Shown: positions 9,652 through 17,395 of the stretch, piece after piece
Position numbering within the stretch: the stretch's first letter is position 1
Layout of the letters: each line of letters opens with the position of its first letter
DNA from: Bifidobacterium actinocoloniiforme DSM 22766
Lineage (GTDB): Bacteria; Actinomycetota; Actinomycetes; Actinomycetales; Bifidobacteriaceae
NCBI RefSeq assembly: GCF_001263395.1
Contig: NZ_CP011786.1
Span: 744,001 to 808,000, forward strand
Reading direction: 5' to 3'
Length of the DNA: 64,000 nucleotides
Notes under the pieces: model-generated
Told to the model about the DNA's origin: nothing
What the model saw: the letters and a program-made list of their open reading frames with translations, nothing else
The model's database searches: none
Position numbers and translations under genes: made by a program

Positions 9652-10710
9652 ATGACAGTCAAGATTGGTATTAACGGCTTCGGTCGTATCGGTCGCCTGG
9701 CATTCCGTCGCATCTTCGAGCTTCAGGCCCGTGGCGGCGAGGCCGGCAACATCGAGGTCGCGGCCATCAACGACCTCACCACCCCAGCCATCCTGGCTTA
9801 CCTGCTCAAGTACGACAGCACCCAGGGCCGCTTCCGTCACGACGACGGCAGCCCGGTTGAGGTCTCCGCCACCGACGACGCCATTGTCGTGGATGGCAAG
9901 GAGTACAAGGTCTACGCCGAGAAGGACGCCAACAACATCCCCTGGGTCAAGAACGACGGTGTGGAGTACGTGCTGGAATGCACCGGCTTCTACACCTCCG
10001 CCGAGAAGTCTCAGGCCCACCTGAACGCTGGCGCCAAGAAGGTTCTGATTTCCGCTCCGGCCAAGGACGCCACCACCCCCACCGTGGTCTACGGCGTGAA
10101 CGAAGACATCCTGAAGCCCGACGACAACATCGTGTCCGCCGGATCCTGCACCACCAACTCCATGGCCTCGATGGTCAAGGTGCTGGACGACGAATTCGGC
10201 ATCAAGATCGGATACATGACCACCATCCACGCCTACACCGGCACCCAGATGCTCCTGGACGGCCCCAAGGGCTCCAAGCCGCGCAACACCCGCGCCGCCG
10301 CGATCAACACGATCGAGCACTCCACCGGTGCCGCCAAGGCCATCGGCAAGGTCATCCCCTCCGTGGACGGCAAGCTCCAGGGTCACGCCCAGCGCGTGGC
10401 CGTGCCTGACGGCTCCGTCACCGAGCTGACCACAATCCTGAACAAGAAGGTCACGGTCGAGGAGATCAACGACGCCTTCAAGAAGGCCTTCCCCGCCGAC
10501 TGCGAGTACTACGAGTACAACGACGATGCGATCGTCTCCTCCGATGTCATCGGTGACACCCACGCGGGCGTCATCGACGGCACCCAGACCGACGTGAACA
10601 ACGCCGGTGACGAGCAGCTGGTCCGCACCGTCTCCCTGTACGACAACGAGTACGGTTTCACCTGCAACATGATCCGCACCCTGCTCTACTTCGCCAAGAT
10701 CGCCAAGTAA
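9652..10710 (+). CDS. gap: Glyceraldehyde-3-phosphate dehydrogenase, type I
   Basis: Glycolytic enzyme (also the lower part of the bifid shunt) that oxidises and phosphorylates glyceraldehyde-3-phosphate with NAD. The Rossmann motif INGFGRIGR is at the N-terminus and the catalytic cysteine C166 sits in SAGSCTTNS. The protein is 352 residues. GAGGGAG lies nine bases before the ATG. Codon choice is strongly biased to C-ending codons, as expected for a very highly expressed gene. A 190-base leader separates it from the upstream gene and a strong terminator follows. Confidence 0.98.
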   Translation: MTVKIGINGFGRIGRLAFRRIFELQARGGEAGNIEVAAINDLTTPAILAYLLKYDSTQGRFRHDDGSPVEVSATDDAIVVDGKEYKVYAEKDANNIPWVKNDGVEYVLECTGFYTSAEKSQAHLNAGAKKVLISAPAKDATTPTVVYGVNEDILKPDDNIVSAGSCTTNSMASMVKVLDDEFGIKIGYMTTIHAYTGTQMLLDGPKGSKPRNTRAAAINTIEHSTGAAKAIGKVIPSVDGKLQGHAQRVAVPDGSVTELTTILNKKVTVEEINDAFKKAFPADCEYYEYNDDAIVSSDVIGDTHAGVIDGTQTDVNNAGDEQLVRTVSLYDNEYGFTCNMIRTLLYFAKIAK

Positions 10711-10740
10711 GCATGAGCGCTGACTGATACAGTCAAGCCC

Positions 10741-10790
10741 AAGGGCCCGGCCACGCGAATTACCAGCGTGGCCGGGCCCTTGCCTTTACC
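10741..10790 (+). terminator. Intrinsic terminator of gap
   Basis: A perfect 16-bp stem (10741-10756 with 10766-10781, AAGGGCCCGGCCACGC arm) with a nine-base loop, followed by TGCCTTTACC. It begins 30 bases after the gap stop. Confidence 0.88.
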
Positions 10791-10841
10791 GCCTTTTACC
10801 ATCGCATATCCAAAACCCCTGCAACCCCATCGCCCGGAGCC

Positions 10842-11438
10842 TCAGCGAGCGCGGGAGACCAACTTCATGACCGCGTCGCAGGCCGCTCCGACGACCATGC
10901 CAGCCAGGAATCCCAGGCCCATGACCGCCAAGGGATTATCGGACAGCCAGCCCGCGGCCAGGTAGCCTAGCGTCCACATGTAAATCGACCAGAGGAACCC
11001 AGCCAAGGCCGCCAGAGGCAAGTAGCGGGCCAGGGGGTAGCGGGCGGCCCCGGCGATCAGGTTGATGACCGTGCGCCCCGAGGGCACGAACCGGGAGGCC
11101 ACGGTGAAGAATCCTCCACCGTATTCGAAGGCCCGGTGGGCCCAGGAGACGACCGATTTGCCCAGGGAGCTACGGAAGAAAACGATTCTGCGCAGGGGCA
11201 CCGACCGGCCCAGCCAATAAGTGCAAACGTCTCCCCCCGCGAAGGCCAGGGCGCAAACCGCGAAGACGGACCAGGGCGCGGGAGCCCCGGTGGACCGATA
11301 GGCCGAAGCGAGGGCAAGCACCATCAGCTCGGTGGGGATGGGGATGATCAGAGCATCGAAAAAGGCCGCGAACGCGAGCGCCCACAACCCCCAGCCCAAA
11401 GAGACCGTGGCCAGGAGCCAAGCATTGAAGGCCTCCAT
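10842..11438 (-). CDS. DedA/SNARE-associated family membrane protein
   Basis: A 198-residue integral membrane protein with about five hydrophobic segments. It has the family pattern: an acidic-proline segment in the first half (FFDALIIPIPTELMV), GGDVCTYWLGR, then FVPSGRTVINLIAG, the conserved R-x-x-P-x-x-R/G region of DedA proteins, which act as undecaprenyl-phosphate or lipid flippases. The start at 11438 (ATG, GGGAGG upstream) is preferred over longer frames whose extra N-terminus is not hydrophobic. It converges with gap and is divergent from the ybaK-like gene. Confidence 0.85.
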   Translation of the reverse strand: MEAFNAWLLATVSLGWGLWALAFAAFFDALIIPIPTELMVLALASAYRSTGAPAPWSVFAVCALAFAGGDVCTYWLGRSVPLRRIVFFRSSLGKSVVSWAHRAFEYGGGFFTVASRFVPSGRTVINLIAGAARYPLARYLPLAALAGFLWSIYMWTLGYLAAGWLSDNPLAVMGLGFLAGMVVGAACDAVMKLVSRAR

Positions 11439-11486
11439 GCCCCCACTTCCCTCCCGATGTAGGCGACTGAGCCTTACTATACAGGC

Positions 11487-11996
11487 ATGGGCAAGAGATC
11501 GAAACGACAGGGGACGGATGCCTCCACCCCGGCGGTGGCACAGTTGGAGGCGGCAGGCGTGGCCTTCACTCCCTACGAATACGAGCATTCGGCCGACCAT
11601 ATGGATGGCGGCTATGGCGCCGAAGCGGCGGCTAAGCTGGGGATGGACCCAGGCCAGGTCTACAAGACCCTGATGGCCGACACAGGCTCCGAGCGTGTGA
11701 TCGGCATCGTACCGGTGTCAGGACGGTTGAACCTCAAGGCCCTGGCCGCAGCGGTAGGCGCCAAGAAGGCCCGCCTAGCCAACCAACGCACGGCCGAACG
11801 CGAATCCGGCTATGTCGTTGGCGGCATTTCCCCCTTCGGACAGCGCAGCGAGCACCGTACGGTGCTGGATCAGGGCGCCCTGGCCTTCGACCGCATCCTA
11901 GTCTCAGGTGGCAAACGCGGCTTCGACGTGGCGGTCTCGCCGGGCGATCTGATCGCCTTGTTGGGGGCCAGCACCGCTCCCCTGGCCTGTGACTGA
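11487..11996 (+). CDS. ybaK: Cys-tRNA(Pro)/Cys-tRNA(Cys) deacylase YbaK
   Basis: Editing hydrolase that removes mischarged cysteine from tRNA(Pro). The 169-residue protein reads as the YbaK/EbsC fold: VYKTLMAD, the lysine-bearing strand, then LAAAVGAKKARLA, YVVGGISPFG and the closing GFDVAVSPGDLIALLGA. Length is typical. It is preceded by a short 48-base gap to the divergent DedA gene, so the two promoters must overlap. Confidence 0.92.
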   Translation: MGKRSKRQGTDASTPAVAQLEAAGVAFTPYEYEHSADHMDGGYGAEAAAKLGMDPGQVYKTLMADTGSERVIGIVPVSGRLNLKALAAAVGAKKARLANQRTAERESGYVVGGISPFGQRSEHRTVLDQGALAFDRILVSGGKRGFDVAVSPGDLIALLGASTAPLACD

Positions 11997-12347
11997 CCGC
12001 TATCCAAGCCGTAAGCGCCTTGTGCTGACACAGTGGAAGATGGCGCTGCCCCTAAGGCTACCAAAGATTGGACTGGGCGGCGCCTCATGCCCATGGGTTG
12101 CCGAACGAGCCCGCTCTGCCGAGACGTAATGGTTGCCGTCGACCGCGACGTTCCTGCGTAAAGACGGAACGACACCCCCAAGCCTGGGGTAAGCGTCAGG
12201 CGGAACCTACCAGGCACCGTGCGCTTGAAGACCGACCGACCGGCGGGCGAACGGGGAACCGTCCACACGCGCGAAACAAGCCTGGCGGAAGGAGGGGAGG
12301 CGACGGTAGAATGTGAGCGGTAACGCATTCTCCTATTGGGAAGGTCA
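11997..12347. other. 350-base gap with hairpins; no gene recognised
   Basis: No credible reading frame. Two inverted repeats are visible: GGCGCTGCCC (12042-12051) pairing with GGGCGGCGCC (12075-12084), and CCCCAAGCCTGGGG near 12176-12189. Conserved signatures of tmRNA and RNase P RNA were looked for and not found. The 3' end holds a TAGAAT -10-like box at 12307-12312 and a GCGGTAACGC motif at 12317-12326, just before the aldose epimerase gene. Confidence 0.4.
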
Positions 12348-13310
12348 ATGATGAGCGAGGACGCCAAGCAGGCAGTGATGCCAAGGACCGGGCAACAGTA
12401 TTCGATTTCGCACGGGGATTACCAGGCGATCGTCACCCAGCAGGGAGCCACACTGCGGGTCCTGCGATACCGTGGCAAGGACCTGATCGCCTCCTTCAGG
12501 CAGGATCAGGCGATTCCGTGCTCCAACGGGTGCGTCCTGGTCCCCTTCCCCAACAGGATCGAGGACGGCGAATACCGCTTCGATGGCAAGACCTACCACA
12601 TGCCGATTGACGAGCATGAGCGTGGCACAGCCATCCACGGCTACGGTTACCGGTACTACTGGCAGCTGGATGAGCTCAGCGAGTCCAGCGTCAGCCTGTC
12701 CTGGCGCACACCCTCCCTGCCCTACTACCCGTTCGACCTCCTAGTCACCGTCTCCTACGTCCTGGACGAGGATGGGCTGACCATGATTGTAAGCGCCAAA
12801 AACCAAGGCGGAGAACGCGCCCCTTGGGCCTTCGGAATCCACCCTTGGCTGTCCAATGGTCAAGACCACCGCGGCGACGCGATCCAGGCCGACAACGAGG
12901 CATGCTCCTTGCTGGTGCCCTGCCGCACCCATGTGCGCGTCAACGACAGGCTGATTCCCACCGGCGAGGAGACCGTCCAGGGCGACTACGACCTCACCGA
13001 CGGCCCCAGCCTCAAGGGCCGCTCCTTCGACGACGCCTGGTGCGACCCACAACGTGACAGGCAGGGGCGTTCGGCGGCGGTTCTGACCCGTCCGGACGGC
13101 ATCCGTCTGACCCTCTGGGGGGATAAGACCATCAACGCCTGGCAGGTCTGCACCGGCACCGGCTTCGATGCCTCCTTCCGCCCGGCCGGCGTGGCCGTTG
13201 AACCGATGACCGCCTATGCGAACGCTTTCCGGACCGGTAAGGATCTGGTGGCCCTGGAGCCGGGCCAGACCTACACCACCCAGGTCGGATACCGGGCTGA
13301 GCAGGCCTGA
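12348..13310 (+). CDS. Aldose 1-epimerase family protein
   Basis: Mutarotase-fold protein (galactose mutarotase family) of 320 residues, expected to interconvert alpha and beta anomers of a hexose. Family features are VTQQGATLRVLRY at the N-terminus, PFPNRIEDGEY, ERGTAIHGYGYR (catalytic His region), FGIHPWLS and, near the end, VAVEPMTAYANAF with the catalytic glutamate. It could feed lactose or galactose use with LacZ; its promoter shares GCGGTAACGC with the lacZ/ROK promoter. Two adjacent ATGs (12348, 12351) follow AAGG; either could be used. Confidence 0.88.
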   Translation: MMSEDAKQAVMPRTGQQYSISHGDYQAIVTQQGATLRVLRYRGKDLIASFRQDQAIPCSNGCVLVPFPNRIEDGEYRFDGKTYHMPIDEHERGTAIHGYGYRYYWQLDELSESSVSLSWRTPSLPYYPFDLLVTVSYVLDEDGLTMIVSAKNQGGERAPWAFGIHPWLSNGQDHRGDAIQADNEACSLLVPCRTHVRVNDRLIPTGEETVQGDYDLTDGPSLKGRSFDDAWCDPQRDRQGRSAAVLTRPDGIRLTLWGDKTINAWQVCTGTGFDASFRPAGVAVEPMTAYANAFRTGKDLVALEPGQTYTTQVGYRAEQA

Positions 13311-13416
13311 TTCCAACCGCAGGCTCCCGTCCGCATCCCCCTAACGGCTGGCGGCGGTCGGGAGCCTGTGCGATACTATGTCGAGGCTTATTCGATCAGC
13401 AGCAAAGGAGTCCATC

Positions 13417-13491
13417 ATGGGCATGCGCGGACGCAAGCGCAGGGATCGCCGCAAGAAGGCCGCCAACCACGGCAAGCGGCCAAACACCTGA
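13417..13491 (+). CDS. 50S ribosomal protein bL37, 24 residues
   Basis: A 24-codon gene encoding MGMRGRKRRDRRKKAANHGK and four more residues, a very basic peptide matching the actinobacterial ribosomal protein bL37, first identified in mycobacterial 50S structures. AAAGGAG lies six bases before the ATG, and a 17-bp terminator stem follows, so it is a complete single-gene transcription unit. It is easily missed by annotation because of its length. Confidence 0.85.
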   Translation: MGMRGRKRRDRRKKAANHGKRPNT

Positions 13492-13519
13492 TTTCGCTCG
13501 CCACTTGAGCGAATGGCAG

Positions 13520-13563
13520 GACGCCCGCGGATTCAAATCACAGCACTTGAATCCGCGGGCGTC
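13520..13563 (+). terminator. Terminator downstream of bL37 gene
   Basis: Perfect 17-bp inverted repeat (13520-13536 with 13547-13563, arm GACGCCCGCGGATTCAA) and a ten-base loop. No long T run, only GTCGTAT. Confidence 0.75.
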
Positions 13564-13576
13564 GTCGTATCGGTTC

Positions 13577-13589
13577 GGGGGGGGGGGGG
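13577..13589. repeat. Homopolymer of 13 G
   Basis: Uninterrupted run of 13 G bases in the non-coding gap between the bL37 terminator and the anti-sigma-like gene. Length may vary by slippage or be a base-calling uncertainty. Confidence 0.9.
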
Positions 13590-13725
13590 CCTCGGAAGCC
13601 GGAAGCCGCCGCTAGCCGTGAGTCTTAGCCGACCAAGGGAGAAGGAATCGGCCGAACGATTGCCTGAAATCCGCTAACCGCCCAGGAAAAGCGGCTTCAC
13701 GCTGCCCAACGAACGACGCCCGCCA

Positions 13726-14028
13726 TCAGACCGAACGCTGCGCCGTGCGGTCCAATTCACCATCCTCTTCAGGGGCTTCCACCAAGGTGTCGAACATGCG
13801 CTGGAGGCGCTCAATCAAACAGGCCGGTGCGCTTTGGGGACGCAGATAGGCGCGCAACTCCTCGATGAGCCGCCGCTCCTGCTCATCGCAGCAAGCGCGC
13901 GGATCGAAACAGTCACCAGGAAGGGCGCTCTCGCCGGACCCCACAGCGGAGATACGCAGGCTGGCGTGGGTCACGCTGACCTGCCTGTCCTTGGAGGAGT
14001 AATGGCTCATCTCGATGCGCGCAACCAT
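13726..14028 (-). CDS. Putative anti-sigma factor partner, atypical
   Basis: A 100-residue protein directly downstream of an ECF sigma gene of the SigH/SigR type, the position of the zinc anti-sigma factor RsrA. It contains DCFDPRACCDEQERRLIEELRAYL and a second helix with a single Cys (APACLIERLQRMF), which resembles the general layout of RsrA. The HxxxCxxC zinc motif is not intact, so metal binding or redox sensing must differ or be lost. ATG at 14028 follows GGAAGGGG by five bases; a TTG at 14106 overlapping the sigma stop would give a 126-residue form. Function is inferred mainly from position. Confidence 0.55.
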   Translation of the reverse strand: MVARIEMSHYSSKDRQVSVTHASLRISAVGSGESALPGDCFDPRACCDEQERRLIEELRAYLRPQSAPACLIERLQRMFDTLVEAPEEDGELDRTAQRSV

Positions 14029-14102
14029 CGCTACCCCTTCCGCCTGTGTGTTTCCTGATAAATTATCGTAAACCCGTTTAAGCCCCGTTCGCACCGTTCC
14101 GC

Positions 14103-14804
14103 TCAAGGCGTGTCGGCCCTATGCCCCTTCGGACCCTGTCCTGGGTCCGTGTCAGCCGTTGCGATTGAGCTGGTCGAGCCCGCTAAAGCCTTGCGACCGC
14201 CGCCGTCGCCATTCGCGCCGGATTCCAGGCCGTACCCGCGTTCCGCCGCGTATTTTTGCAGCTCCTGCTTGAGCTGGGTGCGCGCGCGGTTCAGCCGGCT
14301 CATCACAGTGCCGATCTTAATGCCCTGCTCATCGGCCACCTGTTGGTATGATTTTCCGTCGATCGCCGCGTCGATGAAGACCCGCCGGCGCTCCGGACTC
14401 AGCGTATTCAAGGCTGCCATGATCTCCTCGGGCGCGAAAGTCTCCAAATATTCTTGCTCAGCCGACTTTAAGCCTTCAGAGCTATGCTCAGAAGCTGAGT
14501 AAATATCCCAGTCGTTGTATTCGCCGGTTGAGCCATTCGCGCGTTGGGGGCGCCGTTTGGCTTTATGGTACTGATTGAAGAAAGCGTTACGCTCGATCGT
14601 GGTCATCCAAGCCTCGAAGTTACTGCCGGGCTCAAACCGGTCAAAGGCCTTGAAGCCACGCTCGAAGGTGTCCTGCACCAGGTCTTGTGCGTCCTCGGGG
14701 TTATTGGTCAGCTTCATGGCCTGCCGGTACAGCACGTCGACCGCAGGCATAGCGAGCTGTTCGAAGCGCCTCTTGCGCCCCTCCAGCTCAGACAGTTCCG
14801 CCAC
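14103..14804 (-). CDS. ECF RNA polymerase sigma factor, SigH/SigR-like
   Basis: Sigma-70 family factor of 233 residues. Region 2 is readable at about residues 18-90 (DVLYRQAMKLTNNPEDAQDLVQDTFERGF) and region 4 at about 130-185 (LSPERRRVFIDAAIDGKSYQQVADEQGIKIGTVMSRLNRAR). The sequence is closest in wording to actinobacterial SigH/SigR, which control thiol-oxidative and heat stress responses. The start is GTG at 14804, with a weak ribosome site. The C-terminal 45 residues are Gly/Ala/Asp-rich and beyond region 4. A probable anti-sigma gene follows. Confidence 0.88.
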   Translation of the reverse strand: MAELSELEGRKRRFEQLAMPAVDVLYRQAMKLTNNPEDAQDLVQDTFERGFKAFDRFEPGSNFEAWMTTIERNAFFNQYHKAKRRPQRANGSTGEYNDWDIYSASEHSSEGLKSAEQEYLETFAPEEIMAALNTLSPERRRVFIDAAIDGKSYQQVADEQGIKIGTVMSRLNRARTQLKQELQKYAAERGYGLESGANGDGGGRKALAGSTSSIATADTDPGQGPKGHRADTP

Positions 14805-14881
14805 ACTTCCATTGTGCCATCTCTGTGGACACCGCGGACCATCGGCGGGTTTTGCCAGATGAGAGAAGGAGAATAGGCAGT

Positions 14882-15643
14882 ATGTCCGACACGCTTACCG
14901 CTTTTGAGCAGCACTTGACCGCAGCCAGCCAGCAGGACGATCAGACCAGTCTGGCCGAGTCCTGGCTCCTGGGCCTGGACACCGAAACCACCGGAGTCAC
15001 ACCGGGCAAAGATGCCATCGTATCGGCTTGCCTGATCCTGCGCAACCCGGCTCTGGGCTTCGAGGGCGACATGGTGGCCGAATGGATAATCAACCCCCAC
15101 CGCAGCATCAGTTCCGGAGCCAGCAAGGTCAACGGCTTCACGAACGAGTACCTGTCCGAGCATGGGGACGAGCCGATGCAAGCAATCGGACAAATAGGCC
15201 GTCTGATAGCCCAAGCCCAGGCCAAGCGCATCCCGCTTCTGGCCTACAACGCCCCCTTCGACATCCAAATGCTTAACGGCGATATAACCCGCTGGTGCGA
15301 AGGCGAGTTGCAACCGTTCGAAACCGACTCCATGCTGGTCGTGGACCCCCTGGTCATTGACCGGGCCGTCTCCAAGCGCCGGGGGCGCCGGTCCCTCTCA
15401 TACACTTGCGAGTACTACGGGGTGGTTCCCCGGGGCAACTTCCATAACGCCGCAGCCGACACCATCGCCGCCGTCGACTTGGTCAAGCCCATGACGACGC
15501 TCTACCCGCAAGTCGCCCATCTGACCCTGGGAGAGCTGATGGACTGGCAGCGCAAGGCCCATGCGGACTGGTGCGAATCCTACCAACGTTGGGCCCAAGC
15601 ACGGGGCAACAGGCGGCGGATGATGAACGCCAGCTGGCTCTAA
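14882..15643 (+). CDS. DnaQ-like 3'-5' exonuclease
   Basis: A 253-residue DEDD-family exonuclease, with ExoI GLDTETTGVTPG, ExoII around LAYNAPFDIQML and ExoIII near NFHNAAADTIAAVDL, where His and Asp of the DEDDh type are present. It lacks the other domains of DNA polymerase III and is likely a stand-alone epsilon-like or repair exonuclease. ATG at 14882 has GAGAAGGAGAAT just upstream. It is divergent from the ECF sigma gene. Confidence 0.88.
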   Translation: MSDTLTAFEQHLTAASQQDDQTSLAESWLLGLDTETTGVTPGKDAIVSACLILRNPALGFEGDMVAEWIINPHRSISSGASKVNGFTNEYLSEHGDEPMQAIGQIGRLIAQAQAKRIPLLAYNAPFDIQMLNGDITRWCEGELQPFETDSMLVVDPLVIDRAVSKRRGRRSLSYTCEYYGVVPRGNFHNAAADTIAAVDLVKPMTTLYPQVAHLTLGELMDWQRKAHADWCESYQRWAQARGNRRRMMNASWL

Positions 15644-15785
15644 CCACCCCGCGACGGACCAGGCTGGTGTCGGCCCACGAGCGCAGGAAGACACGGACGC
15701 GCCAGGTGAAGCAAAGACGCCGACGAGGCCTAGGCCCGGCGGTAGACTGTGAGCGAATCCAGCACTCAGGAGGCACTAGCAGAGC

Positions 15786-17390
15786 ATGGCACTTAGCTTG
15801 AATTCAGCACTCGCAATCCTCAAGGACCACGGGCTTCTGCGGGAGCTGATCGGGCCCGAGGGGTGGACCCTGTCGGCGCAGGGGCCGTCGGCGGATCAGG
15901 ATTTCACCTCGATCACCTACGACTCCCGGCAAGTGGGCCCAGGCGCCCTCCTGTGCTGCAAGGGCCACTTCCAGGCTCGGTTCATGGATGGTCTGGACCA
16001 GGCCGGATTGGCCGCCTACCTGGCTGAGGAGGACTTCTCCCAACGGACGCAGGCCCCGGGCCTTATCGTCTCGAATGTTCGCCAGGCCATGAGCCTGCTG
16101 GCGGCCGAGTTTTACGGCCGCCCCCAGGAGCTCCTCAAATTGGTGGGCATCACCGGCACCAAAGGCAAGACCACGACCGCGTACTACGTGCAGGCCTTGC
16201 TGTCTCAGGCCTCAGGCGGCCGGGCGGCCCTGCTATCCTCCGTGGACAACTGCTTGGACGGGCGCACCTACACCGAGTCCGAGCTGACCACGCCCGAGTC
16301 CCTCGACCTCTTCCGCATGATGAGGCAGGCGGCCGACGCGGGTATGCGCTACATGGTCATGGAGGTCTCCTCGCAGGCTTATAAGGTGGACCGAGTCCAC
16401 GGATTGACCTTCGACGTGGGTGCCTTCCTCAACATCTCGTCCGACCACATCAGCCCCGTCGAGCACCCTACCTTCGAGGACTACCTGTACTGCAAGCGGC
16501 AGATCGCCTATAACAGCCGTCTCCTGGTCTTGGGGGCCGACCACGCTTATGAGGGACTGGTGAAGGAGGACGCGGCGAAGGCCGGCATTCCAATCACCAC
16601 GTTCGCCCTGGACGCGGGGACCGGTCCATCCGGGACCGATCCTGGGCAGGCCGCTACTTGGGTGGCTCAGGTCGACCGGCGGAATCCCGGCGTCAACGCC
16701 TTCCAAGCCCTCCGGCAGGGCCACCCAGCCGGTTCCTTCACACTGGCCATGGACGGCCTGTTCAACGGGGCCAACGCGGCCGCAGCCCTGGCGATCGTCG
16801 ATGCCCTAGGCGTGCCGATGAGCGAATCCGACCTCCAGACCTTGAGCCAGGTGCGCATCTCCGGACGCATGGAGCGCTTGAGCGCGCCGGGGATTGTGGC
16901 TTATGTGGATTACGCCCACAATTACGCCTCCACCAGCGCCGTCCTGGACTTCGTCCACGATAAGTACGGCGGGCAGCCCCTGTCGATCACCCTGGTCACC
17001 GGATCAGCCGGCGGCAAGGCCGTGGACCGGCGCAAGGAGATCGTCGATGCCGCCCAATACAGGGTCGACCGGCTGATTTTGACCGAGGAGGACACCGAGC
17101 TGGCGTCCGAACCTGCGGAAAGCATCTGCCAACAGATGATGGATAACGTAACCAATCCTCAGTTGGACGCCTCAATCATCCAGGACCGAGGCGAGGCCAT
17201 AGCTGAGGCCGTGAGAGGAGCCCAGAGCCACCCGGAGCGTCTGGATGCGATCCTGGTCATCGGCAAGGGCGAGGAGCGATGGATCAAGCGCCAGGGCAAG
17301 CATGTGCCCTACGAAGGCGACGACCACGTCCTGGCCCGCCTGCTCAAATCCGGCGACCCCCAAACCCAGCAAGAGAAAGCGAGCGAGTGA
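15786..17390 (+). CDS. murE: MurE-type UDP-MurNAc-tripeptide synthetase
   Basis: Mur ligase of 534 residues that adds the third amino acid to UDP-MurNAc-L-Ala-D-Glu in the cytoplasm. The ATP site GITGTKGKTTT spans residues 121-131, followed by SELTTPESLDLF (substrate-binding), VMEVSSQAYK and NISSDHISPVEHP. In the position of the DNPR motif that marks diaminopimelate-adding MurE the sequence reads TEEDTELA, so the substrate is probably L-lysine or L-ornithine. It starts an operon with the D-aspartate ligase homologue five bases downstream and a racemase, which fits a Lys/Orn-D-Asp type wall. Confidence 0.85.
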   Translation: MALSLNSALAILKDHGLLRELIGPEGWTLSAQGPSADQDFTSITYDSRQVGPGALLCCKGHFQARFMDGLDQAGLAAYLAEEDFSQRTQAPGLIVSNVRQAMSLLAAEFYGRPQELLKLVGITGTKGKTTTAYYVQALLSQASGGRAALLSSVDNCLDGRTYTESELTTPESLDLFRMMRQAADAGMRYMVMEVSSQAYKVDRVHGLTFDVGAFLNISSDHISPVEHPTFEDYLYCKRQIAYNSRLLVLGADHAYEGLVKEDAAKAGIPITTFALDAGTGPSGTDPGQAATWVAQVDRRNPGVNAFQALRQGHPAGSFTLAMDGLFNGANAAAALAIVDALGVPMSESDLQTLSQVRISGRMERLSAPGIVAYVDYAHNYASTSAVLDFVHDKYGGQPLSITLVTGSAGGKAVDRRKEIVDAAQYRVDRLILTEEDTELASEPAESICQQMMDNVTNPQLDASIIQDRGEAIAEAVRGAQSHPERLDAILVIGKGEERWIKRQGKHVPYEGDDHVLARLLKSGDPQTQQEKASE

Positions 17391-17395
17391 GCGCC

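Noticed and set aside
9631-10563. Minus-strand frame of 310 codons, Gly/Val-rich
   Set aside because: Antisense shadow of gap, created by its strong codon bias.
11997-12347. Possible tmRNA or RNase P RNA
   Set aside because: Neither conserved end nor core sequences of either RNA could be found.
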